Of a stretch of DNA of 44,366 nucleotides, positions 8,770 to 17,919 are shown in pieces. Source of the stretch: an uncultured beta proteobacterium (GTDB taxonomy: Bacteria; Pseudomonadota; Gammaproteobacteria; Burkholderiales; Burkholderiaceae); the NCBI GenBank assembly GCA_903826775.1, contig CAIKFU010000078.1, positions 1 to 44,366 on the forward strand, given 5' to 3'. Under the pieces are notes generated by a model. The model saw nothing but the letters and a program-made list of their open reading frames with translations, did no database searches and had not been told where the DNA came from. A program made the translations under genes and the position numbers. The first letter of the stretch is position 1. Every line of letters starts with the position of its first letter.

Positions 8770-9177
8770 ATGTTAGCTACTAAGCCTTATTTAACCCAAG
8801 TTGATGTACAAAAAATTTTGGATGCAGCCAATGCGCATGCAGTTAAAAATAATTGGTCGGTAACCATCGCAGTTTGCGACGATGGTGGCCATATGTTGGG
8901 ATTGATACGCCGCGACGGTTGTGCACCGATTTCCGCTTATATCGCGCAGGAAAAGGCGCGTACGGCAGCAATGGGTAGGCGTGAAAGTCGTGTTTATGAG
9001 GAGATTATCAATAACGGCCGTACCTCATTTTTATCAGCCCCTCACCTTCAGGGTATGTTGGAGGGTGGGGTAAATATCGATGTAAATGGCTGTACCATCG
9101 GCGCAGTCGGCGTTTCCGGCGTTAAATCGACCGAGGATGCTGCCATTGCAAAGGCTGGCATTGCGGCCATTCTGTAA
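8770..9177 (+). CDS. GlcG/HbpS family haem-degrading-domain protein
   Basis: A 135-residue protein of the GlcG/HbpS (DUF336, Haem_degrading) family. It shows the usual N-terminal helix (VDVQKILDAANAHAVKNNW), then VTIAVCDDGGHMLGLIRRDGCAP, the alanine-rich KARTAA helix and the C-terminal GCTIGAVGVSGVKSTEDAAIAKAG. GlcG lies in the E. coli glycolate operon without a settled biochemical role, while HbpS in Streptomyces binds haem. Position behind a glyoxylate-type aminotransferase supports association with glycolate metabolism. No signal peptide is visible, so it is probably cytosolic. Confidence 0.88.
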   Translation: MLATKPYLTQVDVQKILDAANAHAVKNNWSVTIAVCDDGGHMLGLIRRDGCAPISAYIAQEKARTAAMGRRESRVYEEIINNGRTSFLSAPHLQGMLEGGVNIDVNGCTIGAVGVSGVKSTEDAAIAKAGIAAIL

Positions 9178-9183
9178 GTTACC

Positions 9184-10554
9184 TTGATAAATACTGTTAC
9201 TGAAATAAATAATTCCGAGGGGTCGCAGGATCCCCAAGCATCAATCACTTTTGCTGACTTTGGTTTGGACCCACTGGTTTTGAAGGCGGTGTCCGAGCAG
9301 GGTTACAACACCCCAACTCCAATTCAGGCTCAAGCTATACCCTATGTGCTGGCTGGACGAGATTTAATGGGGGCCGCACAAACCGGTACAGGCAAAACCG
9401 CTGCTTTCGTATTGCCAATTATTCAAAAGCTATTGCCATCTGCAAGCAGCAGCGCTTCTCCCGCACGTCATCCAATTAGAGCGTTGGTTTTGACACCCAC
9501 CCGCGAATTGGCTGTTCAGGTTTCGGAAAATGCTGCAAACTATTCTAGGCACACTGATCTGCGTTCAACCGTGGTTTTTGGTGGCGTTGATATGCAGCCT
9601 CAAGTATCGTTATTGCGAGGTGGGATTGAGATTTTGATTGCTACGCCAGGACGATTGCTCGATCATATTGGTTCAAAAACCGCGAATTTGTCACAGGTTG
9701 AAATTTTGGTATTGGATGAAGCTGATCGCATGCTAGATATGGGCTTTTTGCCAGATTTGCAACGCATCATTAATCTCATACCTGCGAAGCGTCAAACATT
9801 GTTGTTTTCCGCAACCTTTTCCTCCGAAATTAAAAAACTTGCTCAAAGTTATTTGATTAATCCGGTAACGGTTGAGGTAGCTAGGCAAAATGCGGCGGCC
9901 GATACGGTTAGTCAAGTTGTGCACTTTGTTTCTTCTGGCGACAAGCAAAGTGCCATTGTTAAAATTCTAGATTCACGAGCACGTCTTGGGCTAACTCGGC
10001 AGTGCATTATTTTTACAAACAGCCGTTTGGGCTGTGCAAGGCTGGCACGAGCTTTGGAGCGGGATGGGATTAAAGCGGGCGCAATTCATGGCGACAAGAG
10101 TCAGGGCGAGCGTACCTTAACCTTGGATGCTTTTAAATCTGGGGCGATTGAAGTACTGGTGGCAACGGATGTGGCGGCTCGCGGATTGGATATCCCGGCA
10201 ATGCCTTGCGTAATTAATCATGAGCTTCCCTATAGCGCCGAAGACTTTATTCATCGTATTGGTCGAACTGGAAGGGCGGGCAGTACGGGTGATGCGATTG
10301 CCTTGGTGGATGACAGCGAAAAACGCCTGCTTGACGACATTGAAAAATTAATGAAACGCAAGCTACCAGTGATGCCGTTACCAGAGGTCAAGCCTGGTCA
10401 AACCTCAGATCCATTTTTTTATATGCCCTATCAATCCAATAGTCCATCAAAGCTGGATAGTGGTCCGAGTGGGCAGGATGGTGTGAAGAAGGCGGGCATC
10501 ATCTCTGCTAAACCGACAGTAGGTGCTTTGCTTGGCGGCAGCAAGAAAAAATAG
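9184..10554 (+). CDS. rhlE: DEAD-box RNA helicase, RhlE-like
   Basis: A 456-residue ATP-dependent RNA helicase. Motifs in order: Q-motif region (Phe26 to Gln48), AQTGTGKT (65-72), PTRELA (105-110), GGVD (133-136), TPGRLLD (154-160), DEAD (178-181), SAT (209-211), and in the second domain IIFTNSR, ATDVAARGLDIP and HRIGRTGRAG. A low-complexity Ser/Lys/Gly tail follows, as in RhlE proteins acting in ribosome assembly or RNA turnover. There is no in-frame ATG before the Q-motif, so the TTG at 9184, 6 bp after the upstream stop, is the best start. Only 3 bp separate it from the convergent gluQ. Confidence 0.93.
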   Translation: MINTVTEINNSEGSQDPQASITFADFGLDPLVLKAVSEQGYNTPTPIQAQAIPYVLAGRDLMGAAQTGTGKTAAFVLPIIQKLLPSASSSASPARHPIRALVLTPTRELAVQVSENAANYSRHTDLRSTVVFGGVDMQPQVSLLRGGIEILIATPGRLLDHIGSKTANLSQVEILVLDEADRMLDMGFLPDLQRIINLIPAKRQTLLFSATFSSEIKKLAQSYLINPVTVEVARQNAAADTVSQVVHFVSSGDKQSAIVKILDSRARLGLTRQCIIFTNSRLGCARLARALERDGIKAGAIHGDKSQGERTLTLDAFKSGAIEVLVATDVAARGLDIPAMPCVINHELPYSAEDFIHRIGRTGRAGSTGDAIALVDDSEKRLLDDIEKLMKRKLPVMPLPEVKPGQTSDPFFYMPYQSNSPSKLDSGPSGQDGVKKAGIISAKPTVGALLGGSKKK

Positions 10555-10557
10555 ACG

Positions 10558-11532
10558 TTATTGAGGATCCGACTGGATATCTGACCAGGCTTTTGTGGCG
10601 GCCAGGAGCCAGTCAGAAACTTTCATCCCATATCGACTTGGAAGGCCATTTAATCCTAAATGCTTTGCTGCATGTTCAAGCGCTGTTAACGCATGACGTT
10701 CACTTGTAATGTTGATTCCTTCTGCTTGGGTTTGTTTGCTGAGTTTTTCGCCAGCGCTATTGGTTACAAGAGGTAGGTGAAGGTATTGAGGGTTTTTAAA
10801 TTCTAATATGTTTTGTAAATAGATTTGCCTTGGTGTGTTGTCGAGTAGGTCAGATCCACGAACAATATGCGTGATTTTCTGATAGTTGTCATCCACCACT
10901 ACCGCTAGCTGATAAGTAAATATCCCATCAGACCTGAGTAAAACAAAATCCCCAACTGCTTGGTTTAGATTTTGATGTTGATTTCCATAGAATCGGTCTT
11001 TGAATTCTATGTTGCAATTTTCAGGAAGCGCAAGACGCCAGGCGCTTTTACGTTTCTGTGAAGTTGATCCATCCGGATTGATTGCATTGTTTTGACTAGA
11101 TCTTGAGATAAAGGGATCAGGACGACATGTCCCTGGATAAATTTGCCCCTGATCTCGATGTGTTGGTATACCCAACAATCTCAATGCATTCGCTACTTTC
11201 TTACGAGAGCAGTTGCACGCATATAGTTGATGAAGAGTTTGAAGGATTTCGATAGCCTTTTTGTATCGATCTTGATGCTTTGACTGCCAAGTAACTTCCT
11301 CATCCCAATGCAATCCGCAGGCTTGAAGCTGTTGCAGTATATGGCGATCCGCGCCTGCGATACAACGCGGTGTATCTAGATCCTCAATTCTTAGCAGCCA
11401 TTTCCCACCCGAAGACCTAGCATCCAACCAACTCCCGAGGGCTGAAACAAGCGAACCCGCATGAAGAGGGCCTGTAGGGGAGGGGGCGAATCGCCCGCGA
11501 TAGCCGTAGATTGGGGAAGTAAGGTTTTTCAT
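10558..11532 (-). CDS. gluQ: Glutamyl-Q tRNA(Asp) synthetase
   Basis: GluQ is a paralogue of glutamyl-tRNA synthetase without the anticodon-binding domain; it attaches glutamate to queuosine in tRNA-Asp. From the ATG at 11532 (324 residues) GRFAPSPTGPLHAGSL (13-28) carries the HIGH-like motif. IEDLDTPR (49-56), the zinc-site cysteines Cys106, Cys108 and Cys136 (YPGTC) and the KMSKS-like EKLSKQ follow. An upstream in-frame start at 11580 would overlap dnaE, so I reject it. The presence of queG at 2.2 kb shows the cell makes queuosine, which GluQ needs as substrate. It is divergent from dnaE with only 24 bp between the starts. Confidence 0.94.
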   Translation of the reverse strand: MKNLTSPIYGYRGRFAPSPTGPLHAGSLVSALGSWLDARSSGGKWLLRIEDLDTPRCIAGADRHILQQLQACGLHWDEEVTWQSKHQDRYKKAIEILQTLHQLYACNCSRKKVANALRLLGIPTHRDQGQIYPGTCRPDPFISRSSQNNAINPDGSTSQKRKSAWRLALPENCNIEFKDRFYGNQHQNLNQAVGDFVLLRSDGIFTYQLAVVVDDNYQKITHIVRGSDLLDNTPRQIYLQNILEFKNPQYLHLPLVTNSAGEKLSKQTQAEGINITSERHALTALEHAAKHLGLNGLPSRYGMKVSDWLLAATKAWSDIQSDPQ

Positions 11533-11556
11533 TACAGACACAGCTAAAATCATCTC

Positions 11557-14500
11557 ATGATTAGCCCCCGTTTTATCCATTTACGTGTTCATTCCGAGTT
11601 TTCCATTACGGATGGGGTTGTGCGTATTAATGATGCCGTTTTGGAAGCCCAAAAGGATGGCATGGGCGCTTTGGCCCTAACTGACCTTAGTAACTTATTT
11701 GGTTTGGTGCGTTTTTATACTGCAGCACGCTCAGCAGGTGTAAAACCGATTGCTGGCGCTGATGTTTGGGTTACCAATGTGCAGGACTTTGACCAGCCTT
11801 ACCGTCTTTTGCTGCTAGTTCAAAATCATTCTGGCTATTTAAATTTATGCCAACTTTTAAGTCGGGCTTCTTTAGATAATCAAACCCGTGGTCGAGCTGA
11901 AGTTGATCCAACATGGTTTACACAGCCGGCTGCGAAAGCTGAGGATCGAGCATCTGGTAAAACCTTGTCGGAGGGTTTGATTGCCCTTTCAGGCGCGCGT
12001 ATGGGAGAAATTGGCTCTGCTTTATTGGCTGGTCAAGAGGATGTAGCTATCGAAATTGCCAAGACTTGGGCAAAATTATTTCCCCAATCGTTTTATATAG
12101 AAGTGCAACGTGGCGGGCACCCACATGATGAAAAACAGCTCCAGTTGGCTTGCCATTTAGCTAGCCAACTACAACTTCCAGTCGTGGCAACTCATCCCGT
12201 GCAATTTATGAAGAGGGATGATTTTACGGCCCATGAAGCGCGTGTTTGTATTGCAGAAGGAGAATTGCTGGGTAACCCTAGACGTCAAAAGAAATTCAAT
12301 GCTGAGCAATATTTTCTAACACAGGCAGAAATGGAAGGGCGGTTTGTTGACTTACCTGTTGCCTTGGCAAACTCGGTTGAAATTGCAAAGCGTTGTAATT
12401 TATCACTTACATTAGGGCAGCCACGTCTTCCAGAGTTTCCAACCCCCCCAGGAATTACGTTGGATGACTTTTTATTTCAGCAGGCCGAAATAGGGCTAAA
12501 CAAGCATTTAGTACGCAATTTCCCTGATCCAGCGGTGCGATCTGCTGAAGAGGCGCGTTATCGAGATCGGTTGGTTTTCGAAGTCAAAACGATTAGTCAA
12601 ATGGGTTTTCCGGGTTATTTTTTGATTGTGGCGGATTTTATTAACTGGGCAAAAAATAATGGCGTACCGGTTGGTCCTGGTCGAGGATCCGGTGCGGGTT
12701 CTTTGGTTGCGTATTCATTAGGCATTACGGACCTAGATCCCCTGCGATACAACTTGCTGTTTGAGCGGTTTTTAAATCCTGATCGGGTATCCATGCCCGA
12801 TTTTGATATTGATTTTTGTCAGCATGGGCGTGATCGGGTTATTCAATATGTAAAAGACCGTTACGGTAAAGATGCAGTTAGCCAGATAGCAACGTTTGGA
12901 ACAATGGCAGCAAGAGCTGCAATCCGTGATGTGGGGCGAGTATTGGAGCAGGGTTATGGATTTGTAGATGGTATTGCAAAACTGATCCCCAACAAACCCG
13001 GCTCAGATATGACCATTGAAAAAGCAAAACAGGAAGAGAAGCAGCTTGCCGAAAGGGAGAAAAATGAAGACGAGGTTCGCCAATTGCTTTCATTGGCTCA
13101 ACAGCTTGAGGGTTTAACGCGAAACGTTGGAATGCATGCGGGAGGGGTCTTAATTGCCCCTGGAAAGCTGACCGATTTTTGCCCACTTTATACGCAAGAA
13201 TCGAAAGACCAAGATAGCAGTTCCGTGATCAGTCAATTTGATAAAGACGATGTTGAAGCCATTGGTTTGGTGAAGTTTGACTTTCTGGGGCTGACGACGC
13301 TAACGATTTTGGCAGCAGCAGAACGCTGGCTTAGAGTGTTGCATGAAGATCGTAGGAACTGGAGTGTTGGTGATATTCCTTTGGGCGATGACGCTGCATT
13401 TGAGATATTAAAAAAAGCCAATACAGTAGCTGTATTTCAGCTTGAAAGTCGCGGTATGCAAGGCATGTTGCGCGAGGCAAAACCAGACCGTTTCGAGGAT
13501 ATTATTGCACTCGTTGCTTTGTATCGACCCGGCCCTATGGATTTGATTCCTGATTTTATTGAGAGAAAGCATGGACGCCAAAAAGTAGAGTATCCGGACC
13601 CGCGAATTGAGCCGGTGCTTCGTGAAACTTATGGAATTATGGTCTATCAGGAACAGGTGATGCAGATGGCCCAAACCATCGGTGGATATTCACTAGGTGA
13701 AGCCGATTTATTGCGACGGGCGATGGGAAAGAAAAAACCTGAAGAGATGGCACAACATCGCAAAATTTTTAGCGACGGTGCCAAAAAAGGAGGGATTAGC
13801 GAGGGAAAAGCAAACGAGATTTATGATTTGATGGAGCGATTTGCTGGTTATGGATTTAATAAATCGCATGCCGCTGCTTACGCCCTTTTGGCTTATCAAA
13901 CCGCCTGGTTGAAGGCCCACTACGCTGCTGAATTCATGTCGGCCAACTTATCCTTAGCTATGGACGATACTGATAAGATTAAGATTCTTTATGACGACTG
14001 CCTTGCGAATCAGATACGGGTGTTCTCGCCGGATATTAATACCGGCGTGTATGAATTTACTCCCTTAAAGTTGGCTGAAGAACCTGAGGCTCAAAAGATA
14101 AGCAATATTCGCTATGGACTTGGGGCAATTAGAGGCACTGGAGAAGAAGCGATTAGATTGATTGTGAAGGCCCGTGATGAGGGTGGGCCTTTTAAGGATT
14201 TATTTGACTTTTGTGCACGCGTCGATCGTCGAAAAGTAAATCGCCGTGCGATCGAAGCATTGATGCGTGCTGGGGCGTTTGATAGTCTGTATCGAGATTC
14301 GGTTAGTCAAAATGGAAATTTATATGACATTCGCGCAACTTTGCTAGCTTCCCTAGCAAGGGCAATTGAAGCTGCCGAACAAGCTGAGGCGTCAATTCAT
14401 CAAGTTAGTCTATTTGAAGTGGCTGGTGAAACTGATCGCCACTTGCCGGAATTGGTTCGTGAACCGACATGGTCTGAAAAAAAGCGCCTACAAGAGGAAA

Positions 14501-15189
14501 AGGTGGCATTGGGACTTTGCTTGACTGGGCATTTGTTCGATGCTTATCGCGATGAGGTCGGTCATTTTGTTAAAAAGCCATTGGTTAAGATCGTTGAGGG
14601 CAAGGATCAGTTGATTACAGGAATTATTGCTTCCGCCCGTATGCTGACTGGTCAGCGTGGTCGAATGATGATTGCAACCATCGATGATGGTACTGCAGCG
14701 ATTGAAGTCACGCTTTATAGTGAAGTGTTTGAGCCGAATCGCTCTTGGCTTAAGGAAGGAGAGTTGTTGGTCGCTAGAGTGAATGTTACCCCCGATAAAT
14801 TTTCAGGTGGCGTGCGTATTGTTTCTGAACAAATTATGGATATCACTAGTGCTCGTATGCGTTTTGCCCGTAATGTGTATGTGTGCATCGATTCAGGAAT
14901 AGACCTGAAAATGTTGCGAAATCAGATCGGCCCTTTTTTGATCTCTAATCGCGTGAATGGCTCCAAGACTGGGGTTGGAATATCGGGTGCGGCTTTTGGT
15001 GATGGCGCCCATGGGGATGAGGTTATAAAGGGATTACCTCTTATTGCAGCCGTTACTGCACAAGGAGGTGCCTGCCTAGTTCAATTTCCTGATGAACTAC
15101 GCTTATATCCAGATGACAATTGCTTACATGGCTTGCAGCAACTGCTGTCTACAAAGCAATCCAATCCAGTTATCGTCCAGTACCTATAG
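11557..15189 (+). CDS. dnaE: DNA polymerase III alpha subunit
   Basis: DnaE is the replicative polymerase catalytic subunit. The 1210-residue product is somewhat longer than E. coli DnaE (1160) but has the same layout. A PHP domain begins at the N-terminus (HLRVHSEFSITDG, then ALALTDLSNLFG). The polymerase core contains GPGRGSGAGSLVAY and the catalytic pair Asp415 and Asp417 in PDFDIDF. AVFQLESRGMQGML, RPGPMDLIPDFIERKHG and GYGFNKSHAAAYALLAYQTA follow, then the helix-hairpin-helix region and a C-terminal OB-fold (about 1027-1110). The ATG at 11557 is followed directly by conserved sequence. It is read alone, convergent with the glycosyltransferase block 13 bp downstream. Confidence 0.97.
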   Translation: MISPRFIHLRVHSEFSITDGVVRINDAVLEAQKDGMGALALTDLSNLFGLVRFYTAARSAGVKPIAGADVWVTNVQDFDQPYRLLLLVQNHSGYLNLCQLLSRASLDNQTRGRAEVDPTWFTQPAAKAEDRASGKTLSEGLIALSGARMGEIGSALLAGQEDVAIEIAKTWAKLFPQSFYIEVQRGGHPHDEKQLQLACHLASQLQLPVVATHPVQFMKRDDFTAHEARVCIAEGELLGNPRRQKKFNAEQYFLTQAEMEGRFVDLPVALANSVEIAKRCNLSLTLGQPRLPEFPTPPGITLDDFLFQQAEIGLNKHLVRNFPDPAVRSAEEARYRDRLVFEVKTISQMGFPGYFLIVADFINWAKNNGVPVGPGRGSGAGSLVAYSLGITDLDPLRYNLLFERFLNPDRVSMPDFDIDFCQHGRDRVIQYVKDRYGKDAVSQIATFGTMAARAAIRDVGRVLEQGYGFVDGIAKLIPNKPGSDMTIEKAKQEEKQLAEREKNEDEVRQLLSLAQQLEGLTRNVGMHAGGVLIAPGKLTDFCPLYTQESKDQDSSSVISQFDKDDVEAIGLVKFDFLGLTTLTILAAAERWLRVLHEDRRNWSVGDIPLGDDAAFEILKKANTVAVFQLESRGMQGMLREAKPDRFEDIIALVALYRPGPMDLIPDFIERKHGRQKVEYPDPRIEPVLRETYGIMVYQEQVMQMAQTIGGYSLGEADLLRRAMGKKKPEEMAQHRKIFSDGAKKGGISEGKANEIYDLMERFAGYGFNKSHAAAYALLAYQTAWLKAHYAAEFMSANLSLAMDDTDKIKILYDDCLANQIRVFSPDINTGVYEFTPLKLAEEPEAQKISNIRYGLGAIRGTGEEAIRLIVKARDEGGPFKDLFDFCARVDRRKVNRRAIEALMRAGAFDSLYRDSVSQNGNLYDIRATLLASLARAIEAAEQAEASIHQVSLFEVAGETDRHLPELVREPTWSEKKRLQEEKVALGLCLTGHLFDAYRDEVGHFVKKPLVKIVEGKDQLITGIIASARMLTGQRGRMMIATIDDGTAAIEVTLYSEVFEPNRSWLKEGELLVARVNVTPDKFSGGVRIVSEQIMDITSARMRFARNVYVCIDSGIDLKMLRNQIGPFLISNRVNGSKTGVGISGAAFGDGAHGDEVIKGLPLIAAVTAQGGACLVQFPDELRLYPDDNCLHGLQQLLSTKQSNPVIVQYL

Positions 15190-15202
15190 TTTGGGGCTGG
15201 AT

Positions 15203-16354
15203 TTAGGTATCAAGCAGGCCTCTAACTGCATCGATTACCTGTTGAGCATCAAGCAAATCCAAGCATTCACTTCGGCTGTCGATGCGATCTTCGCAGCCAG
15301 CTTTACGGCAAGGCACACAGTCTCCTGGACCTTGCAAAATCGTAACATTACCAACGGTCTGCACTCGTGCCCTTAATAAGTATGGGCTTTTTCCGATAAA
15401 TCCATTTGGCCAGGGGCCAAAATTGGTAGGGGGTGTTGGTCCGAATAGGGCAACCGTTTTTGTGTTGCAAGCGGCGGCCAGATGGGTGGTGGACGTATCA
15501 ACGCCCACATAAAATGCGGCATGCCTTATTAAGGTTCCAATTTGAGGAAGGTTAAGCTTTCCTTCGGTATTTATGACATGGTTGCGTGTTTCCTCGTCCA
15601 ACAGGGAGATGATGTCAAGATTTAACTCCAAGTCTTGTATTGCTGGTGAACAACTTAATACAACTTGATAGCCTTGCTTTGCAATCCACGATATAAGCGT
15701 TTGCCAATATGTCAGAGGCCAGCGTTTGTAAGCAGTTAATGGGCAGGGATGTATGACAACGTAATCAGTGCGTAGTTGATTGCATAGTTCGGGGGATACT
15801 TTTTCAACTGCTGGCGGGGTAACGTTAATTGGATTAATAAACAGATTTGATGGTTCTTGAACGAAGGGTTCAAGCAACCGTAATTTTTCAATGATGACGT
15901 GTTGTTGGAAGTAGTCGATCTCAACTGTATGCAAGCAGATCCATTTTTTCCAGGCATTTTGTCGATTGCTTTTACTTCTATTTAGACCACCTTGAGGAGG
16001 GCCACCAATTACCCCTACTTTTCGAAAGGCCGCTAGAAGACCATAGATATACGATCTATCGCTTGGCTGAGTAATAAAAGCAAGATCATAACGTTGAAAT
16101 AGACGGTTAAATAGGAAGAGGTACTCTCTCATACCAGGATGATCTGAGGTTTCAATAAATTCCTGAATGTCAGGGTTTCCTTTGAGCATGTCCAGTTTGC
16201 CGCGATAGCCTAAAAAATGAAACTGAGCGTGCGGCCAAATCTTGCGTGCTTGCTGAATTAATGGCGTGGTAACCAACACGTCACCGATCTGTCGAGTAGC
16301 GATAAATAGAATGCGCTTAGGTTGAGGTAGGGATGCTTTTATCAATTCCATCAT
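15203..16354 (-). CDS. Glycosyltransferase family 9 (LPS heptosyltransferase-like)
   Basis: A 383-residue GT9 protein of the ADP-heptose:LPS heptosyltransferase group. It has the N-terminal FIATRQIGDVLVTTPLI (17-33), the HPCPLTAYKRWP loop (202-213) that replaces the usual HPG(A/S) motif, and the donor-site region GVDTSTTHLAAACNTKTVALFGPT (284-307) containing Asp286. A Cys-rich C-terminus (CVPCRKAGC ... C) is typical. It probably adds heptose or a related sugar to the LPS inner core at the cytoplasmic face of the inner membrane. Its start overlaps the end of the upstream GT2 gene (ATGATGG), pointing to translational coupling. Which core position it modifies cannot be told. Confidence 0.88.
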   Translation of the reverse strand: MMELIKASLPQPKRILFIATRQIGDVLVTTPLIQQARKIWPHAQFHFLGYRGKLDMLKGNPDIQEFIETSDHPGMREYLFLFNRLFQRYDLAFITQPSDRSYIYGLLAAFRKVGVIGGPPQGGLNRSKSNRQNAWKKWICLHTVEIDYFQQHVIIEKLRLLEPFVQEPSNLFINPINVTPPAVEKVSPELCNQLRTDYVVIHPCPLTAYKRWPLTYWQTLISWIAKQGYQVVLSCSPAIQDLELNLDIISLLDEETRNHVINTEGKLNLPQIGTLIRHAAFYVGVDTSTTHLAAACNTKTVALFGPTPPTNFGPWPNGFIGKSPYLLRARVQTVGNVTILQGPGDCVPCRKAGCEDRIDSRSECLDLLDAQQVIDAVRGLLDT

Positions 16355-17130
16355 CCTTTTTTTGCGAGAATTTTATTTCTTACCAGAAGCGCATTTCCTT
16401 CTGCATGCGACTGATTGTTAATTTTGTGATGCAGGTGAAAAACCTCAGTAGACCAAGAGCCAGATTTTCGAATGACCCCTTTATTTTGCAGTCTGAAAAT
16501 AAAATCAGCGTCTTCGTGCCCCCAACCGGTGATGGACTCATCAAAACCGCCTATGTCTAAAGCATTTTTTCTCCAGCAGGCCATATTGCAACCCTTAATG
16601 CGCCGCCAGACAAATTTTCTATATATGCGCCATGCCCCATCCCCAAGTTTTATTTTCAGCGGCCAATATTTATTGATCTTGCCGTGGAGACGGTAGCTTA
16701 ATAAGTTTGCATTAAAACGTGGAAAGCTCCAACAGGACCATGATAAAAGAGAGTTTGTTAGGGTTTGGTTGAGTAGAACTCTGCTGCCAGTAACAAGGCA
16801 TCCTTCGGATGCAAGTTCACGATGTCGCGCTACAAAATCCGGTTGCGCAATACAGTCGCCATCCAAAAAAATTAGGTAGTCCCCTTTAGCTGCTTCGATG
16901 GCCTTATTTAGGATGATGGTTTTTCGAAATCCTTGATCCGCTTGCCATAGATGAGTAATATTTACCGGGAATGCATTTTTGACTCCATCAATCATGTCTT
17001 TTGTAGGTTGAGTCGATCCATCATCAGCAATAATGATTTCAAAATTTAAGTTGGTCTGTTCCCTAAGAGACTCTAGGCAAAGTTTGAGTGCTTCCGGCCA
17101 GTTGTAAGTGGCTAATACAATTGAAAACAT
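16351..17130 (-). CDS. Glycosyltransferase family 2 with GT7-type C-terminal region
   Basis: A 259-residue glycosyltransferase. The N-terminal GT-A fold shows FSIVLATYNW (2-11), ADDGST (35-40) and the metal/nucleotide motif FLDGD (88-92). The C-terminal half contains GCNMACWRKNALDIGGFDE and GWGHEDADF (202-210), typical of Glyco_transf_7C proteins. The ATG at 17130 overlaps the TGA of the previous gene by one base (TGATG), so I prefer it to an in-frame start at 17178 inside that gene. With the WaaE-like enzyme upstream and the heptosyltransferase downstream it likely decorates the LPS core. Sugar donor and acceptor are unknown. Confidence 0.87.
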   Translation of the reverse strand: MFSIVLATYNWPEALKLCLESLREQTNLNFEIIIADDGSTQPTKDMIDGVKNAFPVNITHLWQADQGFRKTIILNKAIEAAKGDYLIFLDGDCIAQPDFVARHRELASEGCLVTGSRVLLNQTLTNSLLSWSCWSFPRFNANLLSYRLHGKINKYWPLKIKLGDGAWRIYRKFVWRRIKGCNMACWRKNALDIGGFDESITGWGHEDADFIFRLQNKGVIRKSGSWSTEVFHLHHKINNQSHAEGNALLVRNKILAKKG

Positions 17131-17909
17131 CAGCTGGGTTTTTTCTGTTGATTTTTTGCCTGCTGGTGCAATTGCCATAGTTTGATGTAGCGGTAGTAGG
17201 TACCCTGAGCATTCGAGATGGCCAGAGTGTACCCTTGAGACCCATCCAAAAATCCCGCCTGAACAATATAAGTTCTAATAAACGACCAGACTCCATGAAG
17301 AATTGCTTTTGTAATGCTGCTTTTTTTCCCTTGGGCAAAAGCCTGTTCTGCTGAAGCACTTGAATAGCGATCAATTTTTTGCAATACCTGTGAATAATTC
17401 AGGAAGCTAAAGTGGAGCATCGGGTTGTTCAATCTTGCTACGCATCCGGTTGGGATCAAGCGTTCATGGACTATATCCTCAGAGAATTTAGCCGTGCCAC
17501 GCTTAAATAACCTATCAACATAATCGGGATTCCAACCGGAATGCCTGATAAATCGACCGCAATACCAGGATAGCCTGGGGATCGCGAAACAGCTGGTTTC
17601 CCCAGGGTGGTTTATGGCCGCAACAATTTCCGAGCGCAAAGCAGGGGTAATTCTTTCATCGGCATCAAGGGATAAGACCCATTCGCCAGTGGCAAGATCC
17701 AAAGCCCTGTTCTTTTGGGGGCCAAAACCGGGCCAATCTGGGGGCTGAATGATGGTTGCATTGAAGGTTTTGGCTATTTCTAGGGTGCCATCGGTGCTTG
17801 CCGTGTCTACGATAACGATTTGCTGGGCAAGACCCTCCAAAGAAGCCAGACAATCATGCAAATTGGCTTCTTCGTTCTTAGTTATGAGTATGACGGATAA
17901 GATGGGCAT
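17130..17909 (-). CDS. waaE: Glycosyltransferase family 2, WaaE/KdtX-like
   Basis: A 259-residue GT2 enzyme similar in size and motifs to WaaE/KdtX, the beta-1,4-glucosyltransferase that extends heptose I of the LPS core. [16 protein letters not shown] opens the protein, then VDTASTDGT (34-42), [27 protein letters not shown] (61-87, where LDADE holds the acidic motif), and later [17 protein letters not shown] and VHERL. It is the first gene of a three-gene overlapping minus-strand operon and diverges from msbA with only 10 bp between start codons. The exact sugar is inferred from family resemblance. Confidence 0.85.
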   Translation of the reverse strand: MPILSVILITKNEEANLHDCLASLEGLAQQIVIVDTASTDGTLEIAKTFNATIIQPPDWPGFGPQKNRALDLATGEWVLSLDADERITPALRSEIVAAINHPGETSCFAIPRLSWYCGRFIRHSGWNPDYVDRLFKRGTAKFSEDIVHERLIPTGCVARLNNPMLHFSFLNYSQVLQKIDRYSSASAEQAFAQGKKSSITKAILHGVWSFIRTYIVQAGFLDGSQGYTLAISNAQGTYYRYIKLWQLHQQAKNQQKKPS

Positions 17910-17919
17910 AATTCATTAT

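Noticed and set aside
11533..11580. Upstream start of gluQ
   Set aside because: It would overlap the first codons of dnaE; conserved GluQ sequence begins after the ATG at 11532.
12878..13186. Antisense frame inside dnaE (and the other minus-strand frames to 13920)
   Set aside because: Shadow frames of the polymerase coding sequence without independent support.
17749..17919. N-terminal extension of msbA
   Set aside because: The extra 57 codons run antisense through the WaaE-like gene and do not resemble MsbA; the ATG at 17920 gives the normal length.
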